The position numbers were made by a program, and so were the translations under genes. Positions 8,728 to 20,190 of a DNA stretch of 64,000 bases are shown here, piece after piece. The stretch is from Arthrobacter sp. ok362. Its GTDB lineage: Bacteria; Actinomycetota; Actinomycetes; Actinomycetales; Micrococcaceae. The notes beneath the pieces were generated by a model that saw only the letters and a program-made list of their open reading frames with translations, did no database searches and was not told the origin of the DNA. The DNA is taken from assembly GCF_900102785.1 (NCBI RefSeq), contig NZ_FNGC01000007.1:28466-92465 (forward strand). The letters run 5' to 3'. Positions within the stretch are counted from its first letter, which is position 1. Each line of letters begins with the position of its first letter.

Positions 8728-9689
8728 GCAGGTTCACCTGTGGTGCCGGCGTCGGGATGGTCCTCCAGCGTGCAAACATCTGTGTTCGCCCCGCAGACGA
8801 TCACTGCCACGCGTTCCCCGTCGCCGGGCGTGTATGCCCCGGACGTGAGAGCAGCAAACGCCGCCGCCGCGCCGTATTCGGCGGGGATCCGGTAATCGCT
8901 CCACAACTTCGACCGGGCGGCGACGATGGCTGCATCGTCCACCAGCACGGAGGTCGGAGGGACGCGCGACGCGATGTCGAAGGCGATCTCGCCCACCCGC
9001 CGGGCACCGAGGGAATCCGCGGCGACTCCCGAAACGGCCACATCGACCGGGTGGCCGGCGGCCAGGGCCGCGTGCAGCGTGGGGATGTTGAAGGGTTCAA
9101 CCGCGACGACGCGCGCCCGGCCCTCGGCCGCCGCGGCGACTCCTGCATACAGGCCTCCGCCGCCGACGGCGACCACAATCGTGTCGATGCTGGGCTCGTC
9201 CTGGAGGATCTCTTCGGCGACGGTGCCTGCGCCGGCTGCGATGTCGAGTTGGTCGTACGCATGGCAGAAGAGGGCGCCGGTTTCTTCCACGTAGTCCGTT
9301 GCGGCGGCGAAGGCTTCCGCGTACTCGGCGCCGACCTGGCGGACCGTTGCGTTGTACCCGAGAAGACGCTCGACCTTCACGCGCGGGGCGTTCTCCGGCA
9401 CGAACACAGTCGCCGGAACGCCGAGTGCAGCGGCAGCAAAGGCGTTCGCCAGGCCTGCATTACCGCCCGACGCCGCCACCACGCCGACGCCGGGGTCGAG
9501 TTCCCCGCGCTCCCGGGCAGCGAGGAGCCGGTTGAAGGCGCCCCGGGCTTTGAAAACGCCGGTGTGCTGCAGGAACTCGCATTTGAACCAGAGAGGAGCC
9601 GCAGCGGTTCCTCCGCGGAGCAAAGGCGTGCGCCGCACGTAGCCGCTGATGCGGCTCTCTGCCTGAAGTACATCGCTGCGGTCGATCAC
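8724..9689 (-). CDS. threonine/serine dehydratase-like PLP enzyme
   Basis: This belongs to fold-type II PLP enzymes, which deaminate L-threonine or L-serine to 2-oxo acids. The Schiff-base lysine lies in FKARGAFNRL, the phosphate-binding-type loop is SGGNAGLAN and a glycine-rich loop VGGGGLYAG follows, in the usual order. At 321 residues it is a short catabolic-type enzyme without the ACT regulatory domain of biosynthetic IlvA. I chose GTG 9689, 13 nt after the ctaB stop; the frame is open further upstream, but only within ctaB. It is probably co-transcribed with ctaB. Exact substrate (threonine, serine or a 3-hydroxy amino acid) is uncertain. Confidence 0.85.
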   Translation of the reverse strand: MIDRSDVLQAESRISGYVRRTPLLRGGTAAAPLWFKCEFLQHTGVFKARGAFNRLLAARERGELDPGVGVVAASGGNAGLANAFAAAALGVPATVFVPENAPRVKVERLLGYNATVRQVGAEYAEAFAAATDYVEETGALFCHAYDQLDIAAGAGTVAEEILQDEPSIDTIVVAVGGGGLYAGVAAAAEGRARVVAVEPFNIPTLHAALAAGHPVDVAVSGVAADSLGARRVGEIAFDIASRVPPTSVLVDDAAIVAARSKLWSDYRIPAEYGAAAAFAALTSGAYTPGDGERVAVIVCGANTDVCTLEDHPDAGTTGEPA

Positions 9690-9702
9690 TGGCTCCGAGG
9701 CC

Positions 9703-10665
9703 CTAGCCGCCCATGACGGCCGAACCGACAAACGGGTCGACGGCCAGGGCAATGAAGAGCAGGGTCAGGTAGCTGATGGAGCCGTGGAAGACCTTCATGG
9801 CCCCCTTGTTGGAGACGTCGCCAGCCTGGGCACGGTTGTACAGGGCGTGCGACTCGTACAGGAACCAGGCACCGGCCGCGACGGCGGTCACCGTGTAGAC
9901 CCAGCCGGCGCCACCGGCGGGAATCATCAGCAGCGAACACGCCACCATGGCCCACGCGTAGAGGACCACCTGCACCGAGACCACCTTCGCACCGGCGATG
10001 GCGCCCAGCATGGGCACGTTGGCGTTGCGGTAGTCCTCGCCGTAGCGCATCGACAGCGGCCAGTAGTGCGGCGGAGTCCAGAGGAAGATCACCATGAACA
10101 GCACGACGGCGGGCCACCCGACGGTGTTGGTGACGGCGGCCCAGGCAATCAGGACCGGGAAGCACCCGGCGGCGCCGCCCCAGACAATGTTCTGGGCCGT
10201 GCGTCGTTTGAGGATCATGGTGTAGATAACCACGTAGAAGACGATGGCGCCCAGTCCCAGCCACGCGGAGAGCGGGTTGGCCCCGAACCAGAGGATGGCG
10301 ATCGCCGCCGCGCCCAGCAGCCAGGAGAAGATGAGTGCTTCCCTGGGCGTGACCTCACCGGTGACCAGCGGCCGGTTCTCCGTCCGGTGCATGAGCTTGT
10401 CGATGTCGCGGTCGATGTAACAGTTGAAGGCGCCTGCGGAGCCTGCCGCGAATGCCCCTCCCACAAGCGTCGCCAGGATCAGGCCGATCGACGGGAAGCC
10501 CCGTTCGGCGTAGATCATGGTGGGCAGCGTGCTGACGAGCAGGAGCTCGATGACGCGGGGTTTCGTGAGCGCCAGATAGGCCCTGGCTTTGCGGCCGAAG
10601 CCCATTCTTCCCGAGGCCGGGGAGGCGTTCAGCGGCGTATTAGTTGTGCTCACGGTGGCAGTCAC
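9703..10665 (-). CDS. ctaB: protoheme IX farnesyltransferase (heme O synthase)
   Basis: CtaB adds a farnesyl group to heme B, giving heme O, the substrate of CtaA. It is a UbiA-family membrane prenyltransferase of about 320 residues with nine predicted helices. The first Asp-rich motif [12 protein letters not shown] and the following HRTENRPL are clear, as are [11 protein letters not shown] near the N-terminus and [13 protein letters not shown]. Two close GTG codons (10665 and 10653) could start it; I favour the first, and no strong ribosome-binding site separates them. The open frame to 10821 is low-complexity and not CtaB-like. It lies divergently from tkt across a long intergenic region. 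Confidence 0.93.
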   Translation of the reverse strand: MTATVSTTNTPLNASPASGRMGFGRKARAYLALTKPRVIELLLVSTLPTMIYAERGFPSIGLILATLVGGAFAAGSAGAFNCYIDRDIDKLMHRTENRPLVTGEVTPREALIFSWLLGAAAIAILWFGANPLSAWLGLGAIVFYVVIYTMILKRRTAQNIVWGGAAGCFPVLIAWAAVTNTVGWPAVVLFMVIFLWTPPHYWPLSMRYGEDYRNANVPMLGAIAGAKVVSVQVVLYAWAMVACSLLMIPAGGAGWVYTVTAVAAGAWFLYESHALYNRAQAGDVSNKGAMKVFHGSISYLTLLFIALAVDPFVGSAVMGG

Positions 10666-11153
10666 TCTGTTCTGTCTGGCTGTGCAGTTCTGTCTGGCTG
10701 GGCAGCCCCGGGTGGATTTCGCAACGCGCTTTGCTGCGGATCGGGCTCCGCGCTCGGCGCACGCCCGTGTCTTTGCCCCAGTCGAAGGCCACCACCCATC
10801 ATACCGTGGTGCTCCGGGCAACAGGACCGCCGGGCAGCGCCCATGATTCCGGCGCGTTAACGCCTGCTCACCGGCGCAACCGCGGACGGTGATTCATATA
10901 AGCGAAATCCCGTCCAATTGGTGAGATATACGCTGACCACCAAGTGGAATGGGACTAGGCTGTCATTAGGTCAGCGCACACGGGCACGCCTACAGGCAAT
11001 TGCCGGAACAGGCGGCTCTGCATCTGCGTCTGAATGATAGATCAACGTTTCGATGGTGAACGGCTGGTACGAACCGCAGCGGGCACCGAACTGTGCCCGG
11101 GCGGGAAAGAGAGCGTACCTCCGGCCGTCAGCACAGAGAGGGGCCCGGTTTTC
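10666..11153. other. divergent promoter region between ctaB and tkt
   Basis: These 488 nt contain no convincing gene. They must hold the promoters of ctaB (leftward) and of the tkt-tal-pgi-zwf-opcA-pgl operon (rightward). The part around 10880-10980 is less G+C-rich than its surroundings. The tkt mRNA leader would be long (about 180 nt) if the promoter listed at 10933-10961 is used. Confidence 0.6.
10933..10961 (+). promoter_or_regulatory. candidate promoter of the pentose-phosphate operon
   Basis: CTGACC (10933-10938) and TAGGCT (10956-10961) are separated by 17 nt, a fair match to actinobacterial housekeeping promoters (TTGACN / TANNNT). It is the best candidate upstream of tkt that I could find by eye. 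Confidence 0.35.
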
Positions 11154-13280
11154 GTGCCACATTTGGAAGAGCAAGAACTGTCATGGACTACCTTGGACCA
11201 GCGCGCCGTGGACACGGTCCGGGTGCTGGCCGCGGATGCGGTGGAGAAGGTCGGGAACGGCCACCCGGGGACGGCAATGAGTCTGGCTCCGGCCGCGTAC
11301 TTGTTGTTCCAGAAGCTGATGCGCCATGACCCGGCGAACCCGGACTGGCTGGGCCGTGACCGGTTCGTCCTGTCCCCGGGTCACACGTCCCTGACCCTTT
11401 ACATCCAGCTGTTCCTCTCCGGCTACGGGCTGGAACTGAAGGACCTGGAGGCGCTGCGGACCTGGGGCTCGTTGACCCCGGGCCACCCGGAATACAAGCA
11501 CACCAAGGGTGTGGAGATCACCACCGGCCCGCTGGGCCAGGGCCTGGCGTCCGCGGTCGGCTTCGCGTATTCCCAGCGCCGGATGCGCGGTCTTTTCGAT
11601 GCCGACGCTCCCGCCGGCACGAGCCCGTTCGACCACACCATCTGGGTGATCGCCTCCGACGGCGACCTGCAGGAAGGCGTGACCTCCGAGGCATCGTCAC
11701 TCGCCGGACACCAGGAACTGGGAAACCTCGTGGTGATTTACGACGAGAACCACATCTCGATCGAGGACGACACCGATGTGGCGTTCACCGAAGACGTCCT
11801 GGCCCGCTACGAGGCCTACGGCTGGCACACCCAGCGCGTCGACTGGACCCGGACCGGCGAATACAAAGAGGACGTGGCCGAGCTGCACGCCGCGCTGCTC
11901 GCCGCGAAGACCGAAACCGGCAAGCCCTCCATCATCTCGCTGCGGACCATCATCGGGTACCCGGCGCCGAAGAAGCAGAACACCGGCAAGATCCACGGCT
12001 CGGCCCTGGGCGCGGAGGAAGTCGCGGCCCTGAAGAAGGTCCTGGGCTTCGACCCGGAACGCGCCTTCCAGGTCGACGAGGACGTCCTGGCACACGCCCG
12101 GGCCGTTCAGGACCGCGGCGCCGCTGCCCGCACCGACTGGCAGGCCTCGTTCGAGGCGTGGCAGGCGGCTAACCCCGAGGCCGCGGCCCTGCTGGAACGC
12201 GTCGAAGCCAAGAAGCTCCCGGGCGAGTTCGAGGCCGCCCTGCCGGTCTTCGAAGCGGGCAAGGACGTCTCTACCCGGGCCGCATCCGGGAAGGTCCTGA
12301 ACGCGATCGGCCCGGTCATGCCCGAACTCTGGGGCGGCTCCGCGGACCTCGCGGAGTCGAACAACACCACGATCGAAGGCTCGCCGTCGTTCATCCCCAC
12401 GTCCCGGTCCACCGCGGCGTGGAAGGGCAACCCCTACGGCCGGGTCCTGCACTTCGGCATCCGCGAGCACGCGGCCGCGTCGATCGTGAACGGCATTTCC
12501 CTGCACGGGCGGACCCGGGCGTTCTCCGGCACGTTCCTGATCTTCTCCGACTACCAGCGCCCCGCGATCCGGCTCGGCGCCCTCATGGGCGTGCCGTCGC
12601 TGTATGTCTGGACGCACGACTCGATCGGCCTGGGCGAGGACGGCCCCACGCACCAGCCCGTCGAGCAGCTCGCATCCCTGCGGGCCATCCCGGGCCTGGA
12701 CGTCGTCCGCCCGGGAGATGCGAACGAGGTCGCCGCGGCGTGGAAGGCCATGCTGGAAAACCACGAAAACCCCGCCGGGATCGTCCTGACCCGGCAGAAC
12801 ATCCCCACCTGGGCCCGCGGCACGGGCCAGGCCGACGGCGACACCTTCGGCTCCACCGCCGGCGTCGAAAAGGGCGGCTACGTCCTGGCCGAGGCATCCA
12901 AGGACGGCGACACCGTCGAAGCCCAGGTCATCCTGATCGGCACCGGCTCCGAGGTCCAGCTGGCCGTCAACGCCCGCGAAGCCCTGCAGGCCGAGGGCAT
13001 CCCCACCCGGGTGGTGTCGATGCCCTGCGTGGAGTGGTTCAACAAGCAGGACGCCGCCTACCGCGACGCCGTGCTGCCCCCGGCCGTGAAGGCACGCGTC
13101 TCGGTCGAGGCCGGACTGGCCCTGGGCTGGAAGGAATTCGTCGGCGACGCCGGCCGTTCCGTCTCCCTGGAGCACTTCGGCGCGTCCGCCGATTACAAGC
13201 GCCTCTTCCAGGAATTCGGCATTACGGCTGAAGCAGTCGCCGCCGCCGCCAAGGAATCCCTGGCCGGCCTCACAAACTGA
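11154..13280 (+). CDS. tkt: transketolase
   Basis: Transketolase moves two-carbon ketol units between sugar phosphates with thiamine diphosphate and Mg2+, linking the pentose-phosphate pathway to glycolysis. The 708-residue product has the expected length. Visible motifs are [19 protein letters not shown], the ThDP/Mg motif running from SDGDLQEG to YDENHISI, and the catalytic glutamate motif [10 protein letters not shown]. Start: GTG at 11154, ten bases after GAGGGG; a TTG three codons later is an alternative. It is the first gene of the operon and is followed by a strong hairpin before tal. Confidence 0.95.
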   Translation: MPHLEEQELSWTTLDQRAVDTVRVLAADAVEKVGNGHPGTAMSLAPAAYLLFQKLMRHDPANPDWLGRDRFVLSPGHTSLTLYIQLFLSGYGLELKDLEALRTWGSLTPGHPEYKHTKGVEITTGPLGQGLASAVGFAYSQRRMRGLFDADAPAGTSPFDHTIWVIASDGDLQEGVTSEASSLAGHQELGNLVVIYDENHISIEDDTDVAFTEDVLARYEAYGWHTQRVDWTRTGEYKEDVAELHAALLAAKTETGKPSIISLRTIIGYPAPKKQNTGKIHGSALGAEEVAALKKVLGFDPERAFQVDEDVLAHARAVQDRGAAARTDWQASFEAWQAANPEAAALLERVEAKKLPGEFEAALPVFEAGKDVSTRAASGKVLNAIGPVMPELWGGSADLAESNNTTIEGSPSFIPTSRSTAAWKGNPYGRVLHFGIREHAAASIVNGISLHGRTRAFSGTFLIFSDYQRPAIRLGALMGVPSLYVWTHDSIGLGEDGPTHQPVEQLASLRAIPGLDVVRPGDANEVAAAWKAMLENHENPAGIVLTRQNIPTWARGTGQADGDTFGSTAGVEKGGYVLAEASKDGDTVEAQVILIGTGSEVQLAVNAREALQAEGIPTRVVSMPCVEWFNKQDAAYRDAVLPPAVKARVSVEAGLALGWKEFVGDAGRSVSLEHFGASADYKRLFQEFGITAEAVAAAAKESLAGLTN

Positions 13281-13291
13281 TCCAACACCGC

Positions 13292-13319
13292 GGTTCCGGG
13301 GGCCCTGTCCCCCGGAACC
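13292..13319 (+). terminator. hairpin between tkt and tal
   Basis: An 11-bp perfect stem (GGTTCCGGGGG / CCCCCGGAACC) with a 6-nt loop fills the short tkt-tal gap. No T-run follows and the tal ribosome-binding site lies just downstream, so it is more likely an attenuator or an RNA processing/stability element than a full terminator. Confidence 0.55.
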
Positions 13320-13341
13320 CATGATTTCCAGGAGTTATGAC

Positions 13342-14457
13342 ATGACTACCCCCACACAGCAGCTCTCCGACGCCGGCGTTTCGATCTGGCTCGATGACCT
13401 CTCCCGCGGCCGCCTGCAGACCGGCACCCTGCGCAAGCTCATCGAAGAGAAGAACGTCGTTGGCGTCACCACCAACCCGTCCATCTTCCACGCCGCCATC
13501 ACCACCGGCCACGACTACGACGCCGTCATCGCCGCCCAGGCCGCCGCCGGCGCCACCGTTGAAGAGACCGTCTTCGAAATCACCACCACCGACGTGGCTG
13601 ACGCCTGCGACCTGTTCGCCCCCGTCGCCGCAGCCACCAAGGGAGTCGACGGCCGTGTCTCCATCGAGGTTGACCCCCGTCTGGCCTGGGACACCGCCGG
13701 CACCATCGCCGAAGCGAAGCACCTGTACAAGAAGGTCAACAAGGACAACGTCCTGATCAAGATCCCGGCAACCCTCGAAGGCCTCGAGGCCATCACGGCC
13801 ACCCTGGCCGAGGGCATCAGCGTCAACGTGACCCTGATCTTCTCCCTGGAACGCTACCGCGCCGTGATCAACGCCTTCCAGTCCGGCCTCGAGCAGGCCA
13901 AGGACAACGGACACGACCTGTCCAAGATCCACTCGGTCGCGTCCTTCTTCGTCTCCCGCGTCGATGCCGAAATCGACAAGCGCCTCAACGCCATCGGCAC
14001 CGACGAAGCCAAGGCGCTGAAGGGCAAGGCCGGCCTGGCCAACGCCCGCCTGGCCTACCAGGTCTACGAAGAGCTCTTCTCCACCGAACGCTGGGCCCTC
14101 CTGGCCGAGGCCGGCGCCCTGCCGCAGCGCCCGCTCTGGGCCTCCACCGGCGTGAAGGACCCGGCCTACCCGGACACCCTCTACGTCACCGAACTCGTCG
14201 CCCCCGGCGTGGTGAACACCATGCCGGAGAAGACCCTCGACGCGACGTTCGACCACGGCACCGTCACGGGCGACACCGTCTCCCGCGGCTACGACGACGC
14301 CAACGCCACACTGAACTCCCTCGATGCGCTCGGGATCTCCTACAACGAAGTTGTCGCACTGCTCGAATCCGAAGGCCTGGACAAGTTCGTGGCCAGCTGG
14401 AAGGAACTGCTGGGTGACGTCGAAGGCGCCCTGGCCTCTGCACGGAAGGCTTCCTAA
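13342..14457 (+). CDS. tal: transaldolase
   Basis: Transaldolase transfers dihydroxyacetone units between sedoheptulose-7-phosphate and glyceraldehyde-3-phosphate. The 371-residue product is of the longer actinobacterial/plant-like type. It has GVTTNPSIF near residue 42 and the active-site lysine in VLIKIPAT, the Schiff-base position of transaldolases. The ATG at 13342 follows AGGAG at a good distance; a more upstream in-frame ATG (13321) overlaps the hairpin region and has no such site. It sits between tkt and pgi in the operon. Confidence 0.95.
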   Translation: MTTPTQQLSDAGVSIWLDDLSRGRLQTGTLRKLIEEKNVVGVTTNPSIFHAAITTGHDYDAVIAAQAAAGATVEETVFEITTTDVADACDLFAPVAAATKGVDGRVSIEVDPRLAWDTAGTIAEAKHLYKKVNKDNVLIKIPATLEGLEAITATLAEGISVNVTLIFSLERYRAVINAFQSGLEQAKDNGHDLSKIHSVASFFVSRVDAEIDKRLNAIGTDEAKALKGKAGLANARLAYQVYEELFSTERWALLAEAGALPQRPLWASTGVKDPAYPDTLYVTELVAPGVVNTMPEKTLDATFDHGTVTGDTVSRGYDDANATLNSLDALGISYNEVVALLESEGLDKFVASWKELLGDVEGALASARKAS

Positions 14458-14463
14458 CCCACC

Positions 14464-16098
14464 ATGAGCACACTCAGCTACGACGCCACCGGCGCAGCCC
14501 GCCAGGCACATGAGCAGCACCTCCCGGCACTGCTGGAGGACCGCATTGCCACCCGTATCTTCGCGAAGGACCACACCCTGTGGGGCCCGGACGCAGAGCA
14601 GGAATCCGCTGTCCGGCTGGGCTGGGTCGAGGCGGCTACCGTCTCCCAGCCGGTGGTCAGCGACATCCTGGAACTCCGCGATGCGCTGAAGGCCGAGGGC
14701 GTTACGCGGATCGTCCTCTGCGGCATGGGCGGCTCCTCACTGGCGCCTGAAGTCATCGCGGGCACCGCTGGCGTCGAGCTGACTGTGCTTGACAGCACTG
14801 ACCCCGAACAGGTCAGTGCCGCGTTGGCGGACCGGCTGACCGAAACGGCCATCGTCGTTTCGTCCAAGTCCGGATCCACCGTGGAAACCGATTCCCAGCG
14901 CCGGATCTTCGAGCAGGCGTTCACCGATGCCGGGATCGACGCGAAGAGCCGCATCATCATCGTCACCGACCCGGGTTCGCCGCTGGACAAGGCCTCCAGG
15001 GAAGCCGGCTACCGCGCCGTCTTCAACGCCGACCCCAACGTCGGCGGCCGTTTCTCAGCCCTGACCGCCTTCGGGCTGGTCCCCTGCGGGCTGGCCGGCG
15101 TGGACATCCAGGGCTTCCTGGTCGAAGCGGAAGAAGCAGCCGAGATCCTCAATGAGGACTCGGAGGACAACATCGGCCTCGCCCTCGGTACCGCCCTGGG
15201 CGGCACCAACCCGCTGCGCAACAAGATCGTCATCGCGGAGGACGGATCCGGGATCGTGGGCTTCGCCGACTGGGCCGAACAGCTCATCGCCGAATCCACC
15301 GGCAAGCTCGGCACCGGCGTGCTCCCGGTCGTGGCCGGTCCGGCCTCCCCGGAAGCCATCCTTGGCGCTCCCGATGTCCTCGTCGTCCGGCTCGTCGCGG
15401 CGGATGCCGACGTGCAGCTTGGCGAGAACGAGGTCGCCATTGCCGGTGGCCTGGCCACCCAGATGATGGTGTGGGAGTTCGCCACCGCCGTGGCCGGCCG
15501 GCTGCTGGGCATCAACCCGTTCGACCAGCCCGACGTCGAGGCAGCCAAGATCGCGGCCCGCGGCCTGCTGGACGCACAGCCCGAGCCGACGCCGGCGAAC
15601 TTTACCGACGGCGCCATCGAGGTGCGCGGCGGGGAATGGCTCGGCGGCGCCGCCACCGCGGCAGAAGCCGTCAGCGCCCTCCTCGGCGAACTCGGCCCGG
15701 ACAGCTACCTCAGCGTCCAGGCCTATTTCGACCGGCTCGCCTACGCGAACCTCGAGGGTGTCCGGGACGAGCTGGCAGCAGTCAGCGGGCGCCCGGTCAC
15801 GTTCGGCTGGGGCCCGCGGTTCCTGCACTCCACCGGCCAGTTCCATAAGGGCGGCCCCGCGATCGGCGTCTTCCTGCAGGTCACCGCCGCTTCAGCCACG
15901 GACCTCGCCATCCCGGACCGGCCTTTTACGTTCGGCGAGCTGATCTCGGCGCAGGCCGCAGGCGACGCCCAGGTTCTGTCCGAGCACGGCCGCCCGGTCC
16001 TCCGACTGCACCTGACCGACCGCCCTGCGGGTGTGAAGCAGCTCCAGGAGCTCGTCACCTCCCTTGCCGGCCAGGCCGCATCCTCCACTGAAAGCTAA
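14464..16098 (+). CDS. pgi: glucose-6-phosphate isomerase
   Basis: This enzyme interconverts glucose-6-phosphate and fructose-6-phosphate and here feeds the oxidative branch. The 544-residue product has the SIS-domain motifs LCGMGGSSLAPEV and VSSKSGSTVET and the isomerase signature NVGGRFSALTAFGLVP. This form resembles the actinobacterial PGI class found next to tal and zwf, and is shorter at its N-terminus than E. coli Pgi. It starts six bases after the tal stop, inside the operon. Some such proteins are annotated as bifunctional with transaldolase; here the two are separate genes. Confidence 0.92.
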   Translation: MSTLSYDATGAARQAHEQHLPALLEDRIATRIFAKDHTLWGPDAEQESAVRLGWVEAATVSQPVVSDILELRDALKAEGVTRIVLCGMGGSSLAPEVIAGTAGVELTVLDSTDPEQVSAALADRLTETAIVVSSKSGSTVETDSQRRIFEQAFTDAGIDAKSRIIIVTDPGSPLDKASREAGYRAVFNADPNVGGRFSALTAFGLVPCGLAGVDIQGFLVEAEEAAEILNEDSEDNIGLALGTALGGTNPLRNKIVIAEDGSGIVGFADWAEQLIAESTGKLGTGVLPVVAGPASPEAILGAPDVLVVRLVAADADVQLGENEVAIAGGLATQMMVWEFATAVAGRLLGINPFDQPDVEAAKIAARGLLDAQPEPTPANFTDGAIEVRGGEWLGGAATAAEAVSALLGELGPDSYLSVQAYFDRLAYANLEGVRDELAAVSGRPVTFGWGPRFLHSTGQFHKGGPAIGVFLQVTAASATDLAIPDRPFTFGELISAQAAGDAQVLSEHGRPVLRLHLTDRPAGVKQLQELVTSLAGQAASSTES

Positions 16099-16113
16099 GG
16101 CACCCACGCAACC

Positions 16114-17672
<1,559 letters not shown>

Positions 17673-17676
<4 letters not shown>

Positions 17677-18614
17677 TCGTAGATCTTCCCGACACCACCA
17701 CCTCCAAGATCTCCAAGAAGATCATGGCCCTGCGCGAGCAGGGCGGCGTGATCGCCCTGGGCCGGGTGCTGACCCTTGTGGTGGTCACCCGCTCCGGGCT
17801 CGAGGAGGAGGCCATCGAGGCCGCCAACGAGGCCAGCCGGGAACACCCGTGCCGGATTATCGTCCTGGCTGACGCCGGGGCCTCGGCCCCGACCCGGCTG
17901 GACGCCCAGATCCGCGTCGGCGGCGACGCCGGGGCCTCGGAGGTCATCCTGCTGCGCGGCTACGGCGAACTCGCCGAGGAAAGCGAATCCCTCGTCGCGG
18001 CCCTGTTGCTCCCGGACGCACCGATCGTGGCCTGGTGGCCGCACGGCGCTCCCAGGAATGCGTGCCAGACCTCGATCGGGGGCATCGCGCACCGCCGGAT
18101 CACCGACTCGGCCAATGAGACCGACCCGGTCGCGGCGCTGGAAAACATCCGCCGCACCTACAAGGCCGGCGACACCGACCTCGCCTGGACCCGCCTGACC
18201 AACTGGCGCATCCAGCTGGCCGCGGTCCTGGACCAGGTGGACGACTCGCCGGTGACGGCCGTCGCCGTCGAGGGCGCCTCGGACTCCCCCAGCACCGTGC
18301 TGCTCGCGGCCTGGCTCACCCTCGCCCTGGATGTCCCCGTGACGATCGTGGCGGACCCGGCCGGAACCGGGATCCGCCGCGTCCGGCTGACCCGGCCCGG
18401 CGGCGACGTCCAGCTCTTCCGGCCCGGACTCACCATCGCGGAACTGACGCAGCCCGGCCAGCCCGCGCAGCGGATCTCACTGCCGCGACGCAGCCTCAAG
18501 GACTGCCTGGCCGAAGAACTCCGCCGCCTGGATCCGGACGAAGTTTTCGGCGAAGTGATTACTATGGGACTGCCACGTACCAATCTAAGGAGTGTCCGTC
18601 CCAGTGAGCGCTGA
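17673..18614 (+). CDS. opcA: glucose-6-phosphate dehydrogenase assembly protein OpcA
   Basis: OpcA supports assembly and activity of G6PDH. The 313-residue product begins MIVDLPDTTTSKISKKIMAL and has the family segments LPDAPIVAWWPHGAP and TDLAWTRLTNWRIQLA. It has no catalytic motif of its own. It overlaps zwf by 4 nt and runs 11 nt into pgl, so the three are coupled. The role comes from family knowledge; the sequence itself shows only family membership. Confidence 0.93.
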
Positions 18615-19422
18615 CCCGAGAGTAAGCATCCATCCTGACTCGACCGTCCTGATGGCTGCGATCGCAGCCCGCCTCATCACCAAGCTCGTGGATATCCAGG
18701 ACCGGCACGGCGAGGCCACGGTGGTGCTTACCGGGGGCACAATGGGCATCGGCTCCCTCAAGGCTGTGGCCGAGTCACCGGCGGCGCCGGCCGTCGACTG
18801 GTCGAAGGTGAACTTCTGGTGGGGTGACGAGCGCTTCGTGTCGGCCGACGACGCCGAGCGCAACGCCCGTCAGGCCCAGGCCGCGCTCCTGTCCCATATC
18901 AGTGTTGATCCGGCGCGCGTCCATGTGCCCGGTTCCACCGATGACTTCGACAGCCCGGATGAAGCCGCGGCGGACTATGCGCGCCGCCTCGCCGAGGCGG
19001 CGGCCGCCGAGCACGCCGCGGACATGTCCGATGACAGGCCGGAACATCCGGCGCGGCTTCCCCGCCTGGACATCGTCCTGCTCGGAGTCGGGCCGGACGC
19101 GCACGTCGCGTCCCTCTTCCCTGAGCAGGCCGGTATCCGGGAGAAGGAACTGACCGTCGTAGGGGTCCACAACTCCCCCAAGCCGCCGCCGGCGCGGGTG
19201 TCGCTGACGTTGCCGGCGATCAATACGGCATCAGAGGTGTGGATGGTGGTGGCCGGCGACGACAAGGCCGGCGCCGTGGGGCTGGCGCTGGCCGGCGCCA
19301 ATCCCGTGCAGGTTCCCGCGGCTGGGCCGCGCGGCCGGCGGGAAACCCTGTGGCTGATTGACGAAAACGCCGCGTCACGGGTCCCGGAGCAGCTCGTCCG
19401 GAAGGGCCCGTCGGGCGCGTAG
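18604..19422 (+). CDS. pgl: 6-phosphogluconolactonase
   Basis: Pgl (DevB/SOL family) hydrolyses 6-phosphogluconolactone, the product of Zwf. The 272-residue product has VVLTGGTMG, then VNFWWGDERFV and the PRLDIVLLGVGPDAHVASLFP block that marks this family. Start: GTG at 18604, eleven bases after AAGGAG; a GTG at 18592 overlaps that site and is less likely. It is the last gene of the operon. Its final 48 nt overlap, tail to tail, the 3' end of rbpA on the other strand. Confidence 0.93.
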   Translation: MSADPRVSIHPDSTVLMAAIAARLITKLVDIQDRHGEATVVLTGGTMGIGSLKAVAESPAAPAVDWSKVNFWWGDERFVSADDAERNARQAQAALLSHISVDPARVHVPGSTDDFDSPDEAAADYARRLAEAAAAEHAADMSDDRPEHPARLPRLDIVLLGVGPDAHVASLFPEQAGIREKELTVVGVHNSPKPPPARVSLTLPAINTASEVWMVVAGDDKAGAVGLALAGANPVQVPAAGPRGRRETLWLIDENAASRVPEQLVRKGPSGA

Positions 19423-19770
19423 CCGTTCCAGCGCTCCGGCCAGCACGTCTTCGGCGTCCTGGCTGGAGCGCCGCTCTTTAACGTATTCCAGGTGCGTCTT
19501 GAAGCCCTCCGTCGGCGCTTCCTCCAGGGCAAACTTTGTCTCGTCGCGGGTTGCGGTCCCGCCACAGCGCCGGCAGTCCCAGACGCCGGGGATCTGCTCC
19601 TCCGGCAGCTGGGCGAACACGAGCGCGGTTTCATGGCCCTTGGCGCACCGGAAGGAAACACGAATACGGGGCTGGCGTACGCCGGCCCCGTTCAGTGGCT
19701 CATGGCGGGGAGATGCCCCTTCGGTGGCGCCCACACGGATTCCCTTGAATCCGGAAGCAGAATGCAGCAT
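19375..19770 (-). CDS. rbpA: RNA polymerase-binding protein RbpA
   Basis: RbpA binds RNA polymerase and the housekeeping sigma factor in Actinobacteria and stabilises open promoter complexes. The 131-residue product has RFRCAKGH-type N-terminal zinc-binding residues (RVSFRCAKGHETAL), the second pair WDCRRCGG, and the C-terminal sigma-interacting helices (THLEYVKERRSSQDAEDVLA...). The ATG at 19770 is preceded by AGGAG. Both the AGGAG and the ATG lie inside one arm of a perfect 14-bp inverted repeat (19767-19839). The gene is monocistronic and convergent with pgl. Confidence 0.93.
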   Translation of the reverse strand: MLHSASGFKGIRVGATEGASPRHEPLNGAGVRQPRIRVSFRCAKGHETALVFAQLPEEQIPGVWDCRRCGGTATRDETKFALEEAPTEGFKTHLEYVKERRSSQDAEDVLAGALERLRARRALPDELLRDP

Positions 19771-19839
19771 CGGGAACTCCTGGCTACTTGGCTGGCGGAC
19801 GTGTGCAAGACGCCAGTTTAGGTTGGGAGTTCCCGATGC
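19767..19839 (-). promoter_or_regulatory. inverted repeat over the rbpA ribosome-binding site and start
   Basis: GCATCGGGAACTCC (19767-19780) and its exact reverse complement (19826-19839) are 45 nt apart. Read on the rbpA strand, the proximal arm includes AGGAG and the ATG. If the distal arm is transcribed, the RNA would hide the start site. The distal arm also contains GGGAAC with GTC 17 nt downstream, reminiscent of a SigR-type promoter (GGGAAT-N16/17-GTT), in which case it would be upstream of the transcript. Confidence 0.45.
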
Positions 19840-19884
19840 CGGGAGGGCCTTAAGGACCCCTTATGGAGTTTTCGGACGGGCGTC

Positions 19885-20142
19885 CTAGGAATCGGCGCCC
19901 GTGCTGAACCGCATGAGCAGGCCCAAGGCGATGATCACGACCCCCCAGGTGATGCCCAGGATGACCGTGAACCGGTTGAGGTTCCGCTCGGCGACACCGG
20001 AGGAGCTCAGGCCCGAACTCATGCCGCCGCCGAACATGTCGGACAGGCCGCCTCCGCGTCCCTTATGGAGCAGGATGAGCAACGTCAGCAGGAGGCTCGT
20101 GATGCCCAGGAGGACCTGCAGAATGACATGAAGAACGTCCAC
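19885..20142 (-). CDS. secG: preprotein translocase subunit SecG
   Basis: SecG is a small partner of SecYE in the membrane protein-export channel. The 85-residue product has two hydrophobic helices (VILQVLLGITSLLLTLLILLH and VILGITWGVVIIALGLLM) joined by a glycine/serine-rich loop with GRGGGLSDMFGGG, the SecG signature. It ends the gap-pgk-tpiA-secG series, as in many Actinobacteria. Confidence 0.94.
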   Translation of the reverse strand: MDVLHVILQVLLGITSLLLTLLILLHKGRGGGLSDMFGGGMSSGLSSSGVAERNLNRFTVILGITWGVVIIALGLLMRFSTGADS

Positions 20143-20190
20143 GACGGCCTTTCAGAAGGATTGGATTGCGGGGGTCAGGCTGTGTCCGGA

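Noticed and set aside
11697..13322. 541-codon minus-strand frame opposite tkt
   Set aside because: Antisense of a strongly conserved gene; composition (Gly/Val/Asp) is that of a complementary frame and no ribosome-binding site or promoter supports it.
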